Below are positions 27,162-35,758 of a stretch of 64,000 nucleotides of DNA, piece after piece; the stretch's first letter is position 1, and every line of letters starts with the position of its first letter. A program made the position numbers and the translations under genes. The stretch spans positions 3,400,501 to 3,464,500 of the forward strand of contig NZ_CP095046.1 of NCBI RefSeq assembly GCF_022919215.1, written 5' to 3'. Source of the DNA: Hymenobacter cellulosilyticus. Lineage in GTDB: Bacteria > Bacteroidota > Bacteroidia > Cytophagales > Hymenobacteraceae. The notes beneath the pieces were generated by a model. The model was given only the letters and a program-made list of their open reading frames with translations, did no database searches and had not been told where the DNA came from.

Positions 27162-27845
27162 ATGAATCTGCCTGCCTACTACGCAGCCATGCGCCAGGCT
27201 GCCTTTCAGCAACTGCGCCAGGGCCTACCCGAGCTGGACCCGCTGCTGCATTCGGCGGCCGATACCCGCCGCGGTATTACGTTGCTGGCCCGGCCGCCGG
27301 CCGCCATTGCGGCGGCCATTGAGCAGGTGTTGGCCGACATCCGCCAGACCGAGCCCGAGCAGTATTACTACCCCGCCGCCGACCTGCACCTGACGGTTCT
27401 CTCCATTATTTCCTGTTACCGCGGCTTTACCCTGCAGGCCATAGATCCGGCCCTCTACCAGCAGGCCGTACAAGCAATAGTGCAACCGGTGCGGCCATTT
27501 ACCGTCCGCTTCGCGGGCCTGACGGCCTCGCCCGGCGCCATCCTTGTGCAGGGCTTTCCGGTGGGAGAGGGGCTGAGTGAGCTGCGCAGCCGGGTGCGGG
27601 AGTTCTTCCGGCATTCCAGCCTGCAGCAGTCCATCGACCAGCGCTACAGCATCCAGACGGCCCACGCCACTGTGGCGCGGTTTACTTCCCCGCTGCACAA
27701 CCCGGCCCGGCTGATCCAGAAAATCGAGCAGTACGAGCACCACGTCTTCGGCGACTTCGAGGTGGGGGCCGTGGAGCTGGTTTTCAACGACTGGTACCAG
27801 CGCGCCGGCACCACCGTGCTGCTGGGAAAGTATCCGTTGGGTTAA
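27162..27845 (+). CDS. 2H-phosphoesterase family protein (2'-5' RNA ligase-like)
   Basis: The 227-residue protein has the two H-x-T/S motifs that define the 2H superfamily: HLTVLSI in the first half and HATVARF in the second, spaced about 110 residues apart. Related enzymes hydrolyse 2',3'-cyclic phosphates or 2'-5' bonds in RNA or nucleotides. The ATG at 27162 removes three residues from the longest frame and begins MNLPAYYAAMRQAA. The actual substrate is unknown. A Crp/Fnr gene follows 80 bp downstream on the same strand. Confidence 0.8.
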   Translation: MNLPAYYAAMRQAAFQQLRQGLPELDPLLHSAADTRRGITLLARPPAAIAAAIEQVLADIRQTEPEQYYYPAADLHLTVLSIISCYRGFTLQAIDPALYQQAVQAIVQPVRPFTVRFAGLTASPGAILVQGFPVGEGLSELRSRVREFFRHSSLQQSIDQRYSIQTAHATVARFTSPLHNPARLIQKIEQYEHHVFGDFEVGAVELVFNDWYQRAGTTVLLGKYPLG

Positions 27846-27925
27846 GGCCTGCTTCGGCCCCGACGCTTCCGCTTTTGTTTGTAACTAGAACGCCGCGCCA
27901 GGCCACAATAAGGCGCGCCTGACGT

Positions 27926-28519
27926 ATGAACCCAGAGCCGCTGATCCAGTTTTTCCAAAGTACCGGCCTGATGACTGCCGCCCAGGCCGCCGACATAGCC
28001 GCCGGCTTTTCGTTCCGGCTGCTGGACCGGCACGAGTATTTGCTCCGGGCCGGCACCGTGAGCAACGAGTATTTCTTTCTTGACAGCGGGATTGTGCGCG
28101 CCTTTGCCTACAATGCCGACGGGCAGGAAGTAACCACTGGCCTGTATTCGGCCGGGCAGGTGGCGCTGGAAGTTTCCTCGTTTTTCAACCGGACGCCTTC
28201 CCCGGAATATCTGCAGGCCCTGACCGACTGCCGGGGCTGGTTTATAACCTATGCCCAGCTTAATGGTCTGTTTCATGCCCGGCCCGAGTTTCGGGAGTTT
28301 GGCCGCTCCCTGCTCGTGCGGGAACTGATGCGCCTGAAGACTCGCCTGCTGGGCCTGGCCCTCGACCCGGCGGCGGTGCGCTACGAAGCGTTGCGGCAAG
28401 CCAGCCCCGAAATCCTGCAGCAGGTGCCGCTCAAGTACCTGGCATCCTACCTGGGCATCACCGATTCTTCGTTGAGCCGCCTGCGGGCCGCGGCGGCCAA
28501 GGGGCCGGAGGCGGGGTAA
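27926..28519 (+). CDS. Crp/Fnr-family transcriptional regulator
   Basis: The 197-residue protein has the ligand barrel (RHEYLLRAGTVSNEYFFLDSGIVRAF) and a helix-turn-helix (VPLKYLASYLGITDSSLSRLR). It is the third Crp/Fnr gene within 10.2 kb. It ends in an Ala/Gly-rich tail (AAAAKGPEAG). The gene downstream encodes a polytopic membrane protein of unknown role, 72 bp away, and could be its target. Confidence 0.88.
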   Translation: MNPEPLIQFFQSTGLMTAAQAADIAAGFSFRLLDRHEYLLRAGTVSNEYFFLDSGIVRAFAYNADGQEVTTGLYSAGQVALEVSSFFNRTPSPEYLQALTDCRGWFITYAQLNGLFHARPEFREFGRSLLVRELMRLKTRLLGLALDPAAVRYEALRQASPEILQQVPLKYLASYLGITDSSLSRLRAAAAKGPEAG

Positions 28520-28591
28520 TTTCTTGTCATTTGGCAAGGGACGGGACCGGGTCGGCGGCTTCCTTTGCGGAGTCCTTTAAGCTACTGCCCC

Positions 28592-29287
28592 ATGCAAGCC
28601 GTACCTGCTACTCTCAGCCTGGCCTTCGTCCTGACTACTGCCCTCACCGTGGGGCTGTTTTACTTAGCTGCCGGCCGTTCCCGCCCCACGCTCTATGGGC
28701 TGCTGGCCTGGCTGGCGGGGCAGGCTGTCGTAGTCCTGACCGGGTTCTACGACGCACCCCAGGCCCTGCCGCCCCGGCTTTTGCTGGCAATTGGTCCTCC
28801 TTTGCTGCTTACTGCCGCGCTGTTGCTGACCGAGCGGGGCCGACGCTACCTCGACACGCTGCACCCGCAGTGGCTCACGCTGCTGCACGTCGTGCGGCTG
28901 CCGGTGGAGCTGGTGCTGCTGGGGCTGTTTGTGTACGGCGCGGTGCCCGAACTCATGACTTTGGAGGGCCGCAACTGGGACATTCTCTCCGGCTTGAGCG
29001 CGCCCGTGGTGTATTATCTGGCTTACCAGCGGCGGCAGCTGGGCTCCACGGCTTTGCTGATCTGGAACGGGTTCGGCCTGCTGCTCTTGCTGAACGTGGT
29101 GTTCTACGCGGTGCTGGCCGTGCCAGGGCCGCTGCAGCGCTTCGGCTTCGGGCAGCCCAACGTGGCCGTGCTGCACTTTCCCTTCGTGTGGCTGCCCGGC
29201 TGCGTGGTGCCGTTGGTGCTGCTGGCCCACTTGGCCGCCATCCGGCAATTAGCGCGGGCGCGGAAGGTGGTACCCGCAGTTTGCTGA
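28592..29287 (+). CDS. Hypothetical polytopic membrane protein
   Basis: The 231-residue protein has about six or seven transmembrane helices spread over its length, for example LSLAFVLTTALTVGLFYLA, LLAWLAGQAVVVLTGFY, LLLTAALLLTE, LVLLGLFVYGAV and ALLIWNGFGLLLLLNVVFYAVLA. Charged loops are short. It resembles small uncharacterised inner-membrane proteins of Hymenobacter and relatives; I recognise no transporter motif. The ATG at 28592 was chosen over a TTG at 28565. Confidence 0.65.
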   Translation: MQAVPATLSLAFVLTTALTVGLFYLAAGRSRPTLYGLLAWLAGQAVVVLTGFYDAPQALPPRLLLAIGPPLLLTAALLLTERGRRYLDTLHPQWLTLLHVVRLPVELVLLGLFVYGAVPELMTLEGRNWDILSGLSAPVVYYLAYQRRQLGSTALLIWNGFGLLLLLNVVFYAVLAVPGPLQRFGFGQPNVAVLHFPFVWLPGCVVPLVLLAHLAAIRQLARARKVVPAVC

Positions 29288-29300
29288 TCTGAAACTGCCG

Positions 29301-29308
29301 TACCTTTG
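29301..29308 (+). promoter_or_regulatory. Putative Bacteroidota -7 element for the thioredoxin/haemoglobin pair
   Basis: TACCTTTG matches TAnnTTTG and lies 48 bp before the ATG at 29357. A clear -33 TTTG is not seen. Confidence 0.45.
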
Positions 29309-29356
29309 CCGTTGTTAGCTGAGCACCTCATTTGTTCCCGACCGGGCCACTTTCCT

Positions 29357-29995
29357 ATGAATCGTAAAAACCTGCTGCAGTGGCTGCCCTACGTGCTGCT
29401 GGCCGTCGTTTTGTTTACCGACCTGCGCACCGTCGTGTTTGGAACCCTGCAGCGCGGCTTGCTGGCCACGGGCCTCTGGCAGGCCGATGAGCCCCGGCTG
29501 CCCGCCACTGCTCCGGTGCTGGCTACCAGCAGCGTGGGGTACCCGCACAACCTGCCGCTGCTGGATATGAACGGGCAGGAAGTAAACCTGAGCTCGTTGA
29601 AGGGCAAGGTGGTCTTTGTCAATCTATGGGCCAGCTGGTGCCCACCCTGCGTGGCCGAAATGCCCGGCATTCACGCGCTTTACAAAAAGCTGGACCCGAA
29701 GAAGGTCGCCTTCGTCATGATTTCCCTGGACCAGAATCCGGCCAAGGCGCGCAACCTGCTGCAGCGCAAGGGCTACACTTTTCCGGTGTATTTCCCTACC
29801 GACAACCTGCCCGCGCCCTTCGATTCGAACTCGATTCCTTCCACGGTGATTCTGGCGCCCGACGGCCAGGTAGCAGCCCGCCACGACGGCATGGCCGACT
29901 ACGACACGCCCGAGTTTAAAGCGGCCCTGGAAAAGCTGGCTTTGCCCCGCGGAGCTAGCCGCCTGACCCTTTTCTGTCTTTGCTGCTGCCCATGA
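29357..29995 (+). CDS. TlpA/ResA-like thioredoxin-fold protein
   Basis: The 212-residue protein has an N-terminal membrane anchor (LLQWLPYVLLAVVLF) and a periplasmic thioredoxin domain with the redox motif W-C95-P-P-C98 (ASWCPPCVAEMPGIHAL). The cis-proline region reads SNSIPSTVILAPDG. Such proteins reduce or exchange disulfides in the periplasm, often for cytochrome maturation. The last residues (RLTLFCLCCCP) are unusual for the family and end in an ATGA overlap with the next gene, so translation is probably coupled. The start at 29357 places the anchor at the N-terminus. Confidence 0.85.
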   Translation: MNRKNLLQWLPYVLLAVVLFTDLRTVVFGTLQRGLLATGLWQADEPRLPATAPVLATSSVGYPHNLPLLDMNGQEVNLSSLKGKVVFVNLWASWCPPCVAEMPGIHALYKKLDPKKVAFVMISLDQNPAKARNLLQRKGYTFPVYFPTDNLPAPFDSNSIPSTVILAPDGQVAARHDGMADYDTPEFKAALEKLALPRGASRLTLFCLCCCP

Positions 29996-30381
29996 TTGAT
30001 GCTCGCCCCGATATCCGCACCGAAGCCGACGTGCAGCAACTCGTCGACACGTTCTATCAGAAAGTAAACCAGGACGAGCTGCTCAGCCCGGTATTCAATG
30101 GCTTTGCCCACGTCGACTGGGCCCGGCACCTGCCTATTATGTACGATTTCTGGAGCGGCCTGCTATTGGGTACTTCGCGCTATAGCGGCCGGCCCTTTCC
30201 CAAGCATATGCCCCTGCCCGTGGACGCCACGCACTTCAACCGCTGGCTGCAGCTTTTCGAAGCCACCGTGGAGGAGCTCTTCGCCGGCCCCGTGGCCGAT
30301 ATAGCCAAAGTGCGGGCCCTGAACATTGCCACCATGTTTGAGTACCGCCTGCGCAAGCGCGACCCGCTTTCCTTGCTGTAA
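29992..30381 (+). CDS. Group III truncated haemoglobin
   Basis: The 129-residue protein fits the 2-on-2 globin fold of group III. It shows the FYQKVNQDELLSPVFN segment, YDFWSGLLLGTSRY in the middle, GRPFPKHMPL, and the candidate proximal histidine in THFNRWLQLFEATVEELF. Such proteins bind oxygen or nitric oxide and may protect against NO; the physiological role is often unclear. Its ATG overlaps the stop of the thioredoxin-fold gene, indicating a bicistronic mRNA that ends at the strong terminator downstream. Confidence 0.88.
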   Translation: MIDARPDIRTEADVQQLVDTFYQKVNQDELLSPVFNGFAHVDWARHLPIMYDFWSGLLLGTSRYSGRPFPKHMPLPVDATHFNRWLQLFEATVEELFAGPVADIAKVRALNIATMFEYRLRKRDPLSLL

Positions 30382-30479
30382 ACAAACTACCGAAAGAAAT
30401 GCCTGGGCTCGGTTGGTTTAGGCTCTCATCCGGCGCCTGACGGCTCAGAAGGCTGCTCCACCTGCCTAGCCACGCATGA

Positions 30480-30539
30480 AAAGGACCTGGTCGGGGAAAA
30501 GCCGTTCTTGGAGCGTGCTTTTCCCCGACCAGGTCCTTT
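30480..30539. terminator. Bidirectional terminator with a 23-bp perfect stem
   Basis: The arms 30480-30502 and 30517-30539 are perfectly complementary over 23 bp (start AAAGGACCTGG, end CCAGGTCCTTT) with a 14-nt loop. It sits between the convergent haemoglobin and 30566-30964 genes. Confidence 0.88.
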
Positions 30540-30565
30540 CTTATACTGTCGCGTAGCGAGCTAGT

Positions 30566-30964
30566 TTAATGCACGATGCGTAGCTCGTACTGAGGTTCGG
30601 CAGAAGCTGAGCCGCCGTGCTCTACGGCAAAGGCGCCTACGCGGCTGGGGCCGTAGCCCAAGTTTACTTTCACAAACTCGTTGCGGGTGGGCAGCAGGCC
30701 GATGATTTCCTGGCGCAGCAGCTGCAAGTCGTCCCGCAGATTCTGCAGGCGCTGCTCTACTTCGTCGGCATGCTGGTCGAAGCTGCCGGTGGCGGGCCGG
30801 TGGTCGAAGGCGGCATTGGCTTGGGCCTCGTCGGCGGCCGAGTTGGGCAGGGACTTGGCTTCCACGGTGGCTTTGCGCAGGTCTTCTTCGGCCTCCAGGT
30901 AGGCTTTTACTTTGTCTTCGAGTGGAAGAAGGGCGGGGTCGAGGTAGTCGAGGTTGCTGGCCAT
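30566..30964 (-). CDS. Hypothetical small coiled-coil protein
   Basis: The 132-residue protein is acidic and mostly helical in its first 95 residues (KVKAYLEAEEDLRKATVEAK, then HADEVEQRLQNLRDDLQLLRQE). It ends in a short beta-like tail (YELRIVH). I see no signal peptide or membrane segment. Function unknown; a structural or chaperone-like role is possible but not supported. The ATG at 30964 starts MASNLDYLDPALLPLED; the much longer frame above it overlaps the divergent methyltransferase gene and is not credible. Confidence 0.65.
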   Translation of the reverse strand: MASNLDYLDPALLPLEDKVKAYLEAEEDLRKATVEAKSLPNSAADEAQANAAFDHRPATGSFDQHADEVEQRLQNLRDDLQLLRQEIIGLLPTRNEFVKVNLGYGPSRVGAFAVEHGGSASAEPQYELRIVH

Positions 30965-31111
30965 TGCAGAAGGGGCAAAAGGAAAGAAAGGGTTGCGGGA
31001 AAACAACGCAGATTGGGCCCGGAAGGATACAAACGGCCCCGGAAATAGGTGGCACCCGGCCTTGGCGTAACCCCGGCGCCGCGCTTGTTCGTACCCTGTG
31101 GCAACTCCTCT

Positions 31112-31119
31112 TACCTTTG
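31112..31119 (+). promoter_or_regulatory. Putative -7 element directly upstream of the methyltransferase start
   Basis: TACCTTTG matches TAnnTTTG and ends 4 bp before the ATG at 31124. A start site about 7 bp downstream would make the mRNA essentially leaderless. Confidence 0.4.
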
Positions 31120-31123
31120 CGGC

Positions 31124-31870
31124 ATGTCCCAAAAAACCGTTTCCGACCCCGTTGGCCAAGCGCTGCTGGCTTATTTGCACGGCAACAAGAAGGCCGAGCT
31201 GACCGTGCACAGCAACGTGGCCGACGAAGAGCCGCTGCCGGCCAGCTACTTTTTTCGCACCCTCTGGGAAATGCCCGAGCTGGAGCGCACGGCCCTGGAA
31301 GAGTGCCGGGGCCGGGTACTGGATGCCGGCGCCGGCGCCGGCTGCCACAGTCTGGAGCTGCAAAGCCGGGGCTTTCAGGTCAAGGCCATTGACGCCTCAC
31401 CCGGCGCGGTGCAGGTGCTGCAGGCCCGGGGCGTGCAGGAAGCAGCCTGCCACAACCTGTTTGAGCTGCCCGCCGGCGAGCAGCACTACGACACGATTCT
31501 GATGCTCATGAACGGCATCGGGCTGGTAGGCACGCTGGAAGGACTGGAGAAGTTTCTGCAGCAGGCCAAGCACCTGCTAGCCCCCGGCGGCCAGATTCTG
31601 GCTACTTCCTCCGACATCAGCTACCTCTACGAGGACGAGGAAGGCGCCCTGGTTATCAACCTCAACGGCCCCTACTACGGCGAAGTGGAGTACTCCATGA
31701 CCTTCGGCGAGGAAACCGGCGCCTCCTTCGACTGGCTCTTTGCCGACGCCAGCCTGCTGCAGGACTACGCCGAGGAAGCTGGCTACGAAGTCGAGTTTCT
31801 GGGCGAAGACGAGCAGCAGCAGTATCTGGTGCGCCTCACGCTCAAGCAGCAGAACATCGACAACAACTAA
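31124..31870 (+). CDS. Class I SAM-dependent methyltransferase
   Basis: The 248-residue protein carries motif I as VLDAGAGAGCHSLELQSRG, motif II/acidic residue in VKAIDASPGAV and a later HLLAPGGQILATSSD strand typical of this family. Substrate specificity cannot be inferred. The ATG at 31124 was chosen because the in-frame extension upstream (to 31049) crosses the promoter-like TACCTTTG. A thioesterase gene follows after 57 bp and may be co-transcribed. Confidence 0.85.
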   Translation: MSQKTVSDPVGQALLAYLHGNKKAELTVHSNVADEEPLPASYFFRTLWEMPELERTALEECRGRVLDAGAGAGCHSLELQSRGFQVKAIDASPGAVQVLQARGVQEAACHNLFELPAGEQHYDTILMLMNGIGLVGTLEGLEKFLQQAKHLLAPGGQILATSSDISYLYEDEEGALVINLNGPYYGEVEYSMTFGEETGASFDWLFADASLLQDYAEEAGYEVEFLGEDEQQQYLVRLTLKQQNIDNN

Positions 31871-31927
31871 GTTTGCCCGCCGCTCCGAAAATCTGAGCCG
31901 GCCGCCCTCTTACTTACTCCTCAGTTT

Positions 31928-32374
31928 ATGGAATACGCCAAAACCTATACTGCCCGCTGGGCCGACATGGACCCCAACGTCCACATGCGCCACTCGGCCT
32001 ACACCGATTACGCCGCCCAGCTGCGCCTGGAGTTTCTGGCCGAGGAAGGCTTCCCCATGAAGCGCTTCGCCGAGCTGGGCATCGGCCCGATTCTGTTTCG
32101 CGAAGACACCCGGTTTCTGAAGGAAATCAGCCTGAGCGAAACCATCAGAGTATCCGCCGAGCTCAGCGGCCTCAGCGCCGACGGGGCCCGGTGGAGCATC
32201 ATCCACACCATCTACAAAGCCGATGGCCGCGTGGCCGCCACCGTGGCCGTCGACGGGGCCTGGCTTGATTTGCGCCTGCGTAAGCTCACCGTGCCCCCCA
32301 CCGAAATGGTAGCCGCCATGCTCAAGCTCGACAAGCACGAAACCTACGCCGACATCGAGCGGGGGCAGAAGTGA
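31928..32374 (+). CDS. Hotdog-fold thioesterase (4HBT family)
   Basis: The 148-residue protein has the 4-hydroxybenzoyl-CoA-thioesterase signature RWADMDPNVHMRHSAYTDYA, in which the Asp of DMDPNVHMRH is the usual catalytic acid. It would hydrolyse an acyl-CoA or acyl-ACP thioester in the cytosol; the chain type is unknown. A type A inverted-repeat element with a terminator-like centre begins 26 bp after its stop. Confidence 0.85.
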   Translation: MEYAKTYTARWADMDPNVHMRHSAYTDYAAQLRLEFLAEEGFPMKRFAELGIGPILFREDTRFLKEISLSETIRVSAELSGLSADGARWSIIHTIYKADGRVAATVAVDGAWLDLRLRKLTVPPTEMVAAMLKLDKHETYADIERGQK

Positions 32375-32400
32375 AGTGGTGAAATGGTGAGTTGACGTTC

Positions 32401-32560
32401 TGTCATTGCGAGCAGAGCGAAGCAATCCGTCCTCTAAAATGGGCTGAGCCTTGTAAAGTGAAAAGCCCTAACACCTGAGCAGGCGTTAGGGCTTTCTGGT
32501 AAAAGGGCGTTACTACCTTAGCAGAGGACGGATTGCTTCGGCTCACGCCTCGCAATGACA
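32401..32560. repeat. Type A inverted-repeat element, copy 1
   Basis: The 160-bp element begins TGTCATTGCGAG and ends CTCGCAATGACA. The arms continue with GAAGCAATCCGTCCTCT and its complement, with short mismatched bulges. The centre holds a terminator-like hairpin (CCCTAAC/GTTAGGG flanked by AAAG and CTTT, 32461-32495). It lies between convergent genes. A second copy is at 39188-39342. Confidence 0.85.
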
Positions 32561-32569
32561 CCAGCTTTG

Positions 32570-33106
32570 CTACTTCACGGCCTTGGTAATCCGTTCCAGC
32601 TGCTTTTGGTGGTGCAGCACGTGGTCCACCATAAAGTCCAGGGTTTGGTAGATGTTGAGCATGCCCGAGCGGGGGTGCTTAAATATGTCGCGGTTCAGCA
32701 GCGGGCTGGGAAACTCGTTGAGGGTCTGTTCCAACTGCCGGCGCACCCGTTGCCACTCGGTGCGCAGCTCGGGCAGGGGCGGGGCCGTTTCGGGGGTAAG
32801 GGCGGCCAAGTATTTGGGCGCTTTAAAGCGCAAAAACGGCAGCCGCAGGGCCAGGCGCAGCACCCGGGAGCGGACAAAAGTCAGGAAGCTGGTTTTGCGC
32901 AAGCCTTCTTCCTGCTGGATTTTCTTGCTGATGTACTGCCCGATGCCGGTTTCGGCCACCAGCAGGTGCTGCACGACCTGCGCCGCCGACCACTGCCCCG
33001 TGCCGGGCGACTGGTGCGCCTTCTCGCCCAGGGCCTGCGCCATATCCAGCAGGCGGTTAGTAGCTTGTTCGAGTTGCTCGAACCGGATGTGCAGACGATG
33101 ATTCAT
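32570..33106 (-). CDS. DinB-family protein
   Basis: This 178-residue protein has a four-helix-bundle pattern with metal-ligand histidines in AAQVVQHLLVAETG and in FMVDHVLHHQKQLERI, as in the DinB/YfiT-like superfamily. Members bind a divalent metal and include thiol-dependent transferases; the activity here is unknown. It has no signal peptide. It is convergent with the thioesterase gene across the type A repeat. Confidence 0.8.
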   Translation of the reverse strand: MNHRLHIRFEQLEQATNRLLDMAQALGEKAHQSPGTGQWSAAQVVQHLLVAETGIGQYISKKIQQEEGLRKTSFLTFVRSRVLRLALRLPFLRFKAPKYLAALTPETAPPLPELRTEWQRVRRQLEQTLNEFPSPLLNRDIFKHPRSGMLNIYQTLDFMVDHVLHHQKQLERITKAVK

Positions 33107-33312
33107 GCGGGTGGGGGCGGGAAGAAGTCAGTAGATTTGGGCAAAAGGTACATAAAATACCCAGTTGGAGCCCGGCGCTAGACCTTCCGCCCCGGCCGCC
33201 CCGCCTCTTTTTCTGGTCCTTTCTTTTCCGCCCCACGCATGAGCTGCTTGCCCTTGTTTTTTCATCTGCCAAGTCCGGCCAGGTTCGGCCTCTTTCTTTT
33301 ACCGGTCCGCCG

Positions 33313-34746
33313 ATGAACGAGTCCCAACCCCTTGCGGACCCGTTACGCCACCGCACCCAAGCTGTGGGCTGGTGGCTAACGGGCGGCATTTTCCTGCTTT
33401 ATTGCTTGTATCTGCCGTTTTCGGGCTATTCGGAAATGGTGTACGACGCGCTGAACTACTGGACGCTGACCGAACGGTTTTTTCAGGCCGGCCGCTTTCA
33501 CCCGCTAGCCTACGACGACGCGCTGCGGGGCTACCTGTTGCCTCTGCTCAACCTGCCGGCCAAGGCCGTGGCCCACTTTACGGGCGCGGCCCCGCTCACG
33601 CTCTCCCGCGTGATGGGCGCGGCTTACGCGGCGGCGCTGTTTGGCTGGGCCGGGCCCGCGCTCTGGCTCCGGCTGTTTCCGCAGCACCGTTTGGGGTGGG
33701 TGCCGCGCCTGGCTTTTGCGGGGCTGGGCTTCCTGTTCTGGCGCGACTATTTCAACTTCGTGCTGTCCGACTTCCCGGCTCTGCTGGCTTTGGTGCTGAG
33801 CTTGTGGCTGGTGCTGGGGCGCGGCAGCTGGGGCACGGCTGTGCTGGCCGGAGCCTGCCTCACGGCCGCCAGCAACATCAGACCCGTGTATCTGCTAGCC
33901 GCCCCGGCAGTGGTGCTGCTTAGCCTGCTGCGAGCCGCTGACCGCCGCCGGCGCCTGCTGAATCTGCTGGGGCTGGCCCTGGGCTTTGCGCTGATTGCCG
34001 GCCCGCAGCTGCTGTTGAATCTGCGCCATCACCAGGCGCCCACGCCGCTGGTTCTCTCCCGCGACGCCCGCCTGCCCACAGCCAATCTGTATCTGGCCCA
34101 GCTGGGCTGGGGGCTGGTGATTCAGAAGTACGAAACCAGTCTGGACCCGGCCTTCCCCTCGCCCCGCATGCTCTACACCGACCCGGCCGGGCAGGCCCTG
34201 CTGCACCGCCTGGCTATCCGCCATTTCACTAGCTACGGTTCCTACCTGGCTACCGTGCTGCGCGAGCCCCTGGCTTTTGCCGGCCTCTACGCCCGGCATT
34301 TGTTTAACGGGCTGGACGTGCAGTATCCGAGCCTGTTTGTGCAACGGGTGGCCGTCCGCTCTTCCTGGCTGGCTGGGCTGCACTATTCCGTCTGGTTTGG
34401 GGCGCTGGTGGTGGCGGTAGTTGGTTTTCGGCTGGGCCAGCTAAATACGCGGGTGCTGCTCACGGTGGCTGCCTTGGCCTTGCCTTGCTTGGCCGCCTTA
34501 CCCATTGCTACGGAGTGCCGGTTTTTGCTGCCCGTACAGCTGCTGCTGTATGCCGTAGCCTGCTTTGGCGGGGCGCAGTGGCGGCGGGATTTCACTACTG
34601 TTTCCTGGCCGCGAATAGCGCTGCTGGCTGCCGGCTACCTGGTGTTTTTGGGGCTCTGCTTCCGGCTTTCGGCCCACACGCAGGCCCACCTCACGGCCGA
34701 TGTGCGGGTGCTGGCCCCACTGGGTGGGGCCGAAGCCCAGCGCTGA
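33313..34746 (+). CDS. Polytopic membrane protein, GT-C-like glycosyltransferase candidate
   Basis: The 477-residue protein has about ten to twelve hydrophobic helices. After the first helix there is an acidic loop with MVYDALNYWTLTERF, the position where GT-C enzymes (GT39/GT83-like) keep a catalytic Asp. Later loops contain RDYFNFVLSDFPALLALV and ASNIRPVYLLAAP. GT-C enzymes use lipid-linked sugars to glycosylate periplasmic acceptors. No second catalytic motif was identified, so the assignment is tentative. Confidence 0.6.
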   Translation: MNESQPLADPLRHRTQAVGWWLTGGIFLLYCLYLPFSGYSEMVYDALNYWTLTERFFQAGRFHPLAYDDALRGYLLPLLNLPAKAVAHFTGAAPLTLSRVMGAAYAAALFGWAGPALWLRLFPQHRLGWVPRLAFAGLGFLFWRDYFNFVLSDFPALLALVLSLWLVLGRGSWGTAVLAGACLTAASNIRPVYLLAAPAVVLLSLLRAADRRRRLLNLLGLALGFALIAGPQLLLNLRHHQAPTPLVLSRDARLPTANLYLAQLGWGLVIQKYETSLDPAFPSPRMLYTDPAGQALLHRLAIRHFTSYGSYLATVLREPLAFAGLYARHLFNGLDVQYPSLFVQRVAVRSSWLAGLHYSVWFGALVVAVVGFRLGQLNTRVLLTVAALALPCLAALPIATECRFLLPVQLLLYAVACFGGAQWRRDFTTVSWPRIALLAAGYLVFLGLCFRLSAHTQAHLTADVRVLAPLGGAEAQR

Positions 34747-34771
34747 GCCCGTCTTGTGCCAGCCTGCAGGG

Positions 34772-35686
34772 TTATTGAGCCGAAAACCGAAAAGCCGCCG
34801 GCGTCAGGCCCGTTTTGCTTTTGAACAGGCGGGTAAAATACTGCGGGTACTCAAAGCCCAGCTGAAAGGCCGTTTCGTTGATGCTCAGCGACGTGCTTAG
34901 CAGCAGGTGTTTGGCTTTTTCAATCAGGCCGTGGTGCAGATGCTGCTGGGTGTTCTGCCCGGTGAGGGTGCGCAGCATGTCGCTCAGGTAGGCCGGCGAC
35001 ACGTGCAGGGCATCGGCAAAGTGCTGCACCGTGGGCAGGGGCTGCTCGGCGTCCTGGGCAAAATACGCTGTCAGCAGGGTTTCGAAGCGGGTAAGCAAGT
35101 CGTGCTCGGCCGTGCGCCGGGTCAGGAACTGCCGGTGGTAAAAGCGGTTGGCGTAGCTGAGCAGCACTTCCAGCTGCGACACCAGCACGTCGTGGCTAAA
35201 GGCGTCGATGGGCTGCTGGTACTCGCGGCGGATGCTGTCCATCAATCCTTCCAGGGCCTGTTCCTCGCTGTCCGACAAGTGCAGGGCCTCGTTTACGGCG
35301 TAGGAAAAAAAGCCGTAAGTGCTGATTTTCTTGGCCAAGGGGTGCTTCAGCAGCAGGTCGGGATGGAAGACCAGCATCCAGCCGCTAATCTCCGAAATAT
35401 CTACTCCCGGGGTGCCTTCGCAGAACTGCCCGGGCGCGTAAAACCCCAGCACGCCCTGGCTGAAGTCGTAGGCACGGTGGCCGTAGTGCAGCTTGCCCTT
35501 CAGGTTTTTCTTCAGCGTAATAATGTAGAGCTGCCGCACGACCGGCGTAGTAGGCGGCACTAAATGCCGTGTCTTTGCCAGGTCAATAACGGTGAGCAGC
35601 GGGTGAGCCGGCGGCGGGAACCCGAAGTGCTGGGTGAAATCCGACACGGTGTGCAATACCTTGAATTCGCGGGCTGACTGTTTCAT
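34772..35686 (-). CDS. AraC-family transcriptional regulator
   Basis: The 304-residue regulator has an N-terminal sensor domain with SDFTQHFGFPPPAHPLLTVI and FYAPGQFCEGT, and a C-terminal AraC DNA-binding domain ending LGFEYPQYFTRLFKSKTGLTPAAFR. This matches the Bacteroidota AraC type often found next to oxidoreductase or hydrolase genes. The ATG at 35686 was chosen because the frame to 35755 adds non-family residues. It lies 72 bp downstream of the alpha/beta hydrolase gene on the same strand. Confidence 0.88.
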   Translation of the reverse strand: MKQSAREFKVLHTVSDFTQHFGFPPPAHPLLTVIDLAKTRHLVPPTTPVVRQLYIITLKKNLKGKLHYGHRAYDFSQGVLGFYAPGQFCEGTPGVDISEISGWMLVFHPDLLLKHPLAKKISTYGFFSYAVNEALHLSDSEEQALEGLMDSIRREYQQPIDAFSHDVLVSQLEVLLSYANRFYHRQFLTRRTAEHDLLTRFETLLTAYFAQDAEQPLPTVQHFADALHVSPAYLSDMLRTLTGQNTQQHLHHGLIEKAKHLLLSTSLSINETAFQLGFEYPQYFTRLFKSKTGLTPAAFRFSAQ

Positions 35687-35758
35687 AAGAAAGATGGTAT
35701 GGGTTGCTGATTGCCGCCCGCGGGCCGTTGAGCTACAAACCCGGCAGGGCCCCACAGG

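Noticed and set aside
26936..27322. 128-codon frame before the 2H phosphoesterase gene
   Set aside because: Composition is dominated by Arg, Gly, Cys and Pro and it overlaps the supported gene in another frame.
30965..31363. N-terminal extension of the coiled-coil protein to 31363
   Set aside because: It would overlap the methyltransferase start and promoter; the ATG at 30964 begins clean sequence.
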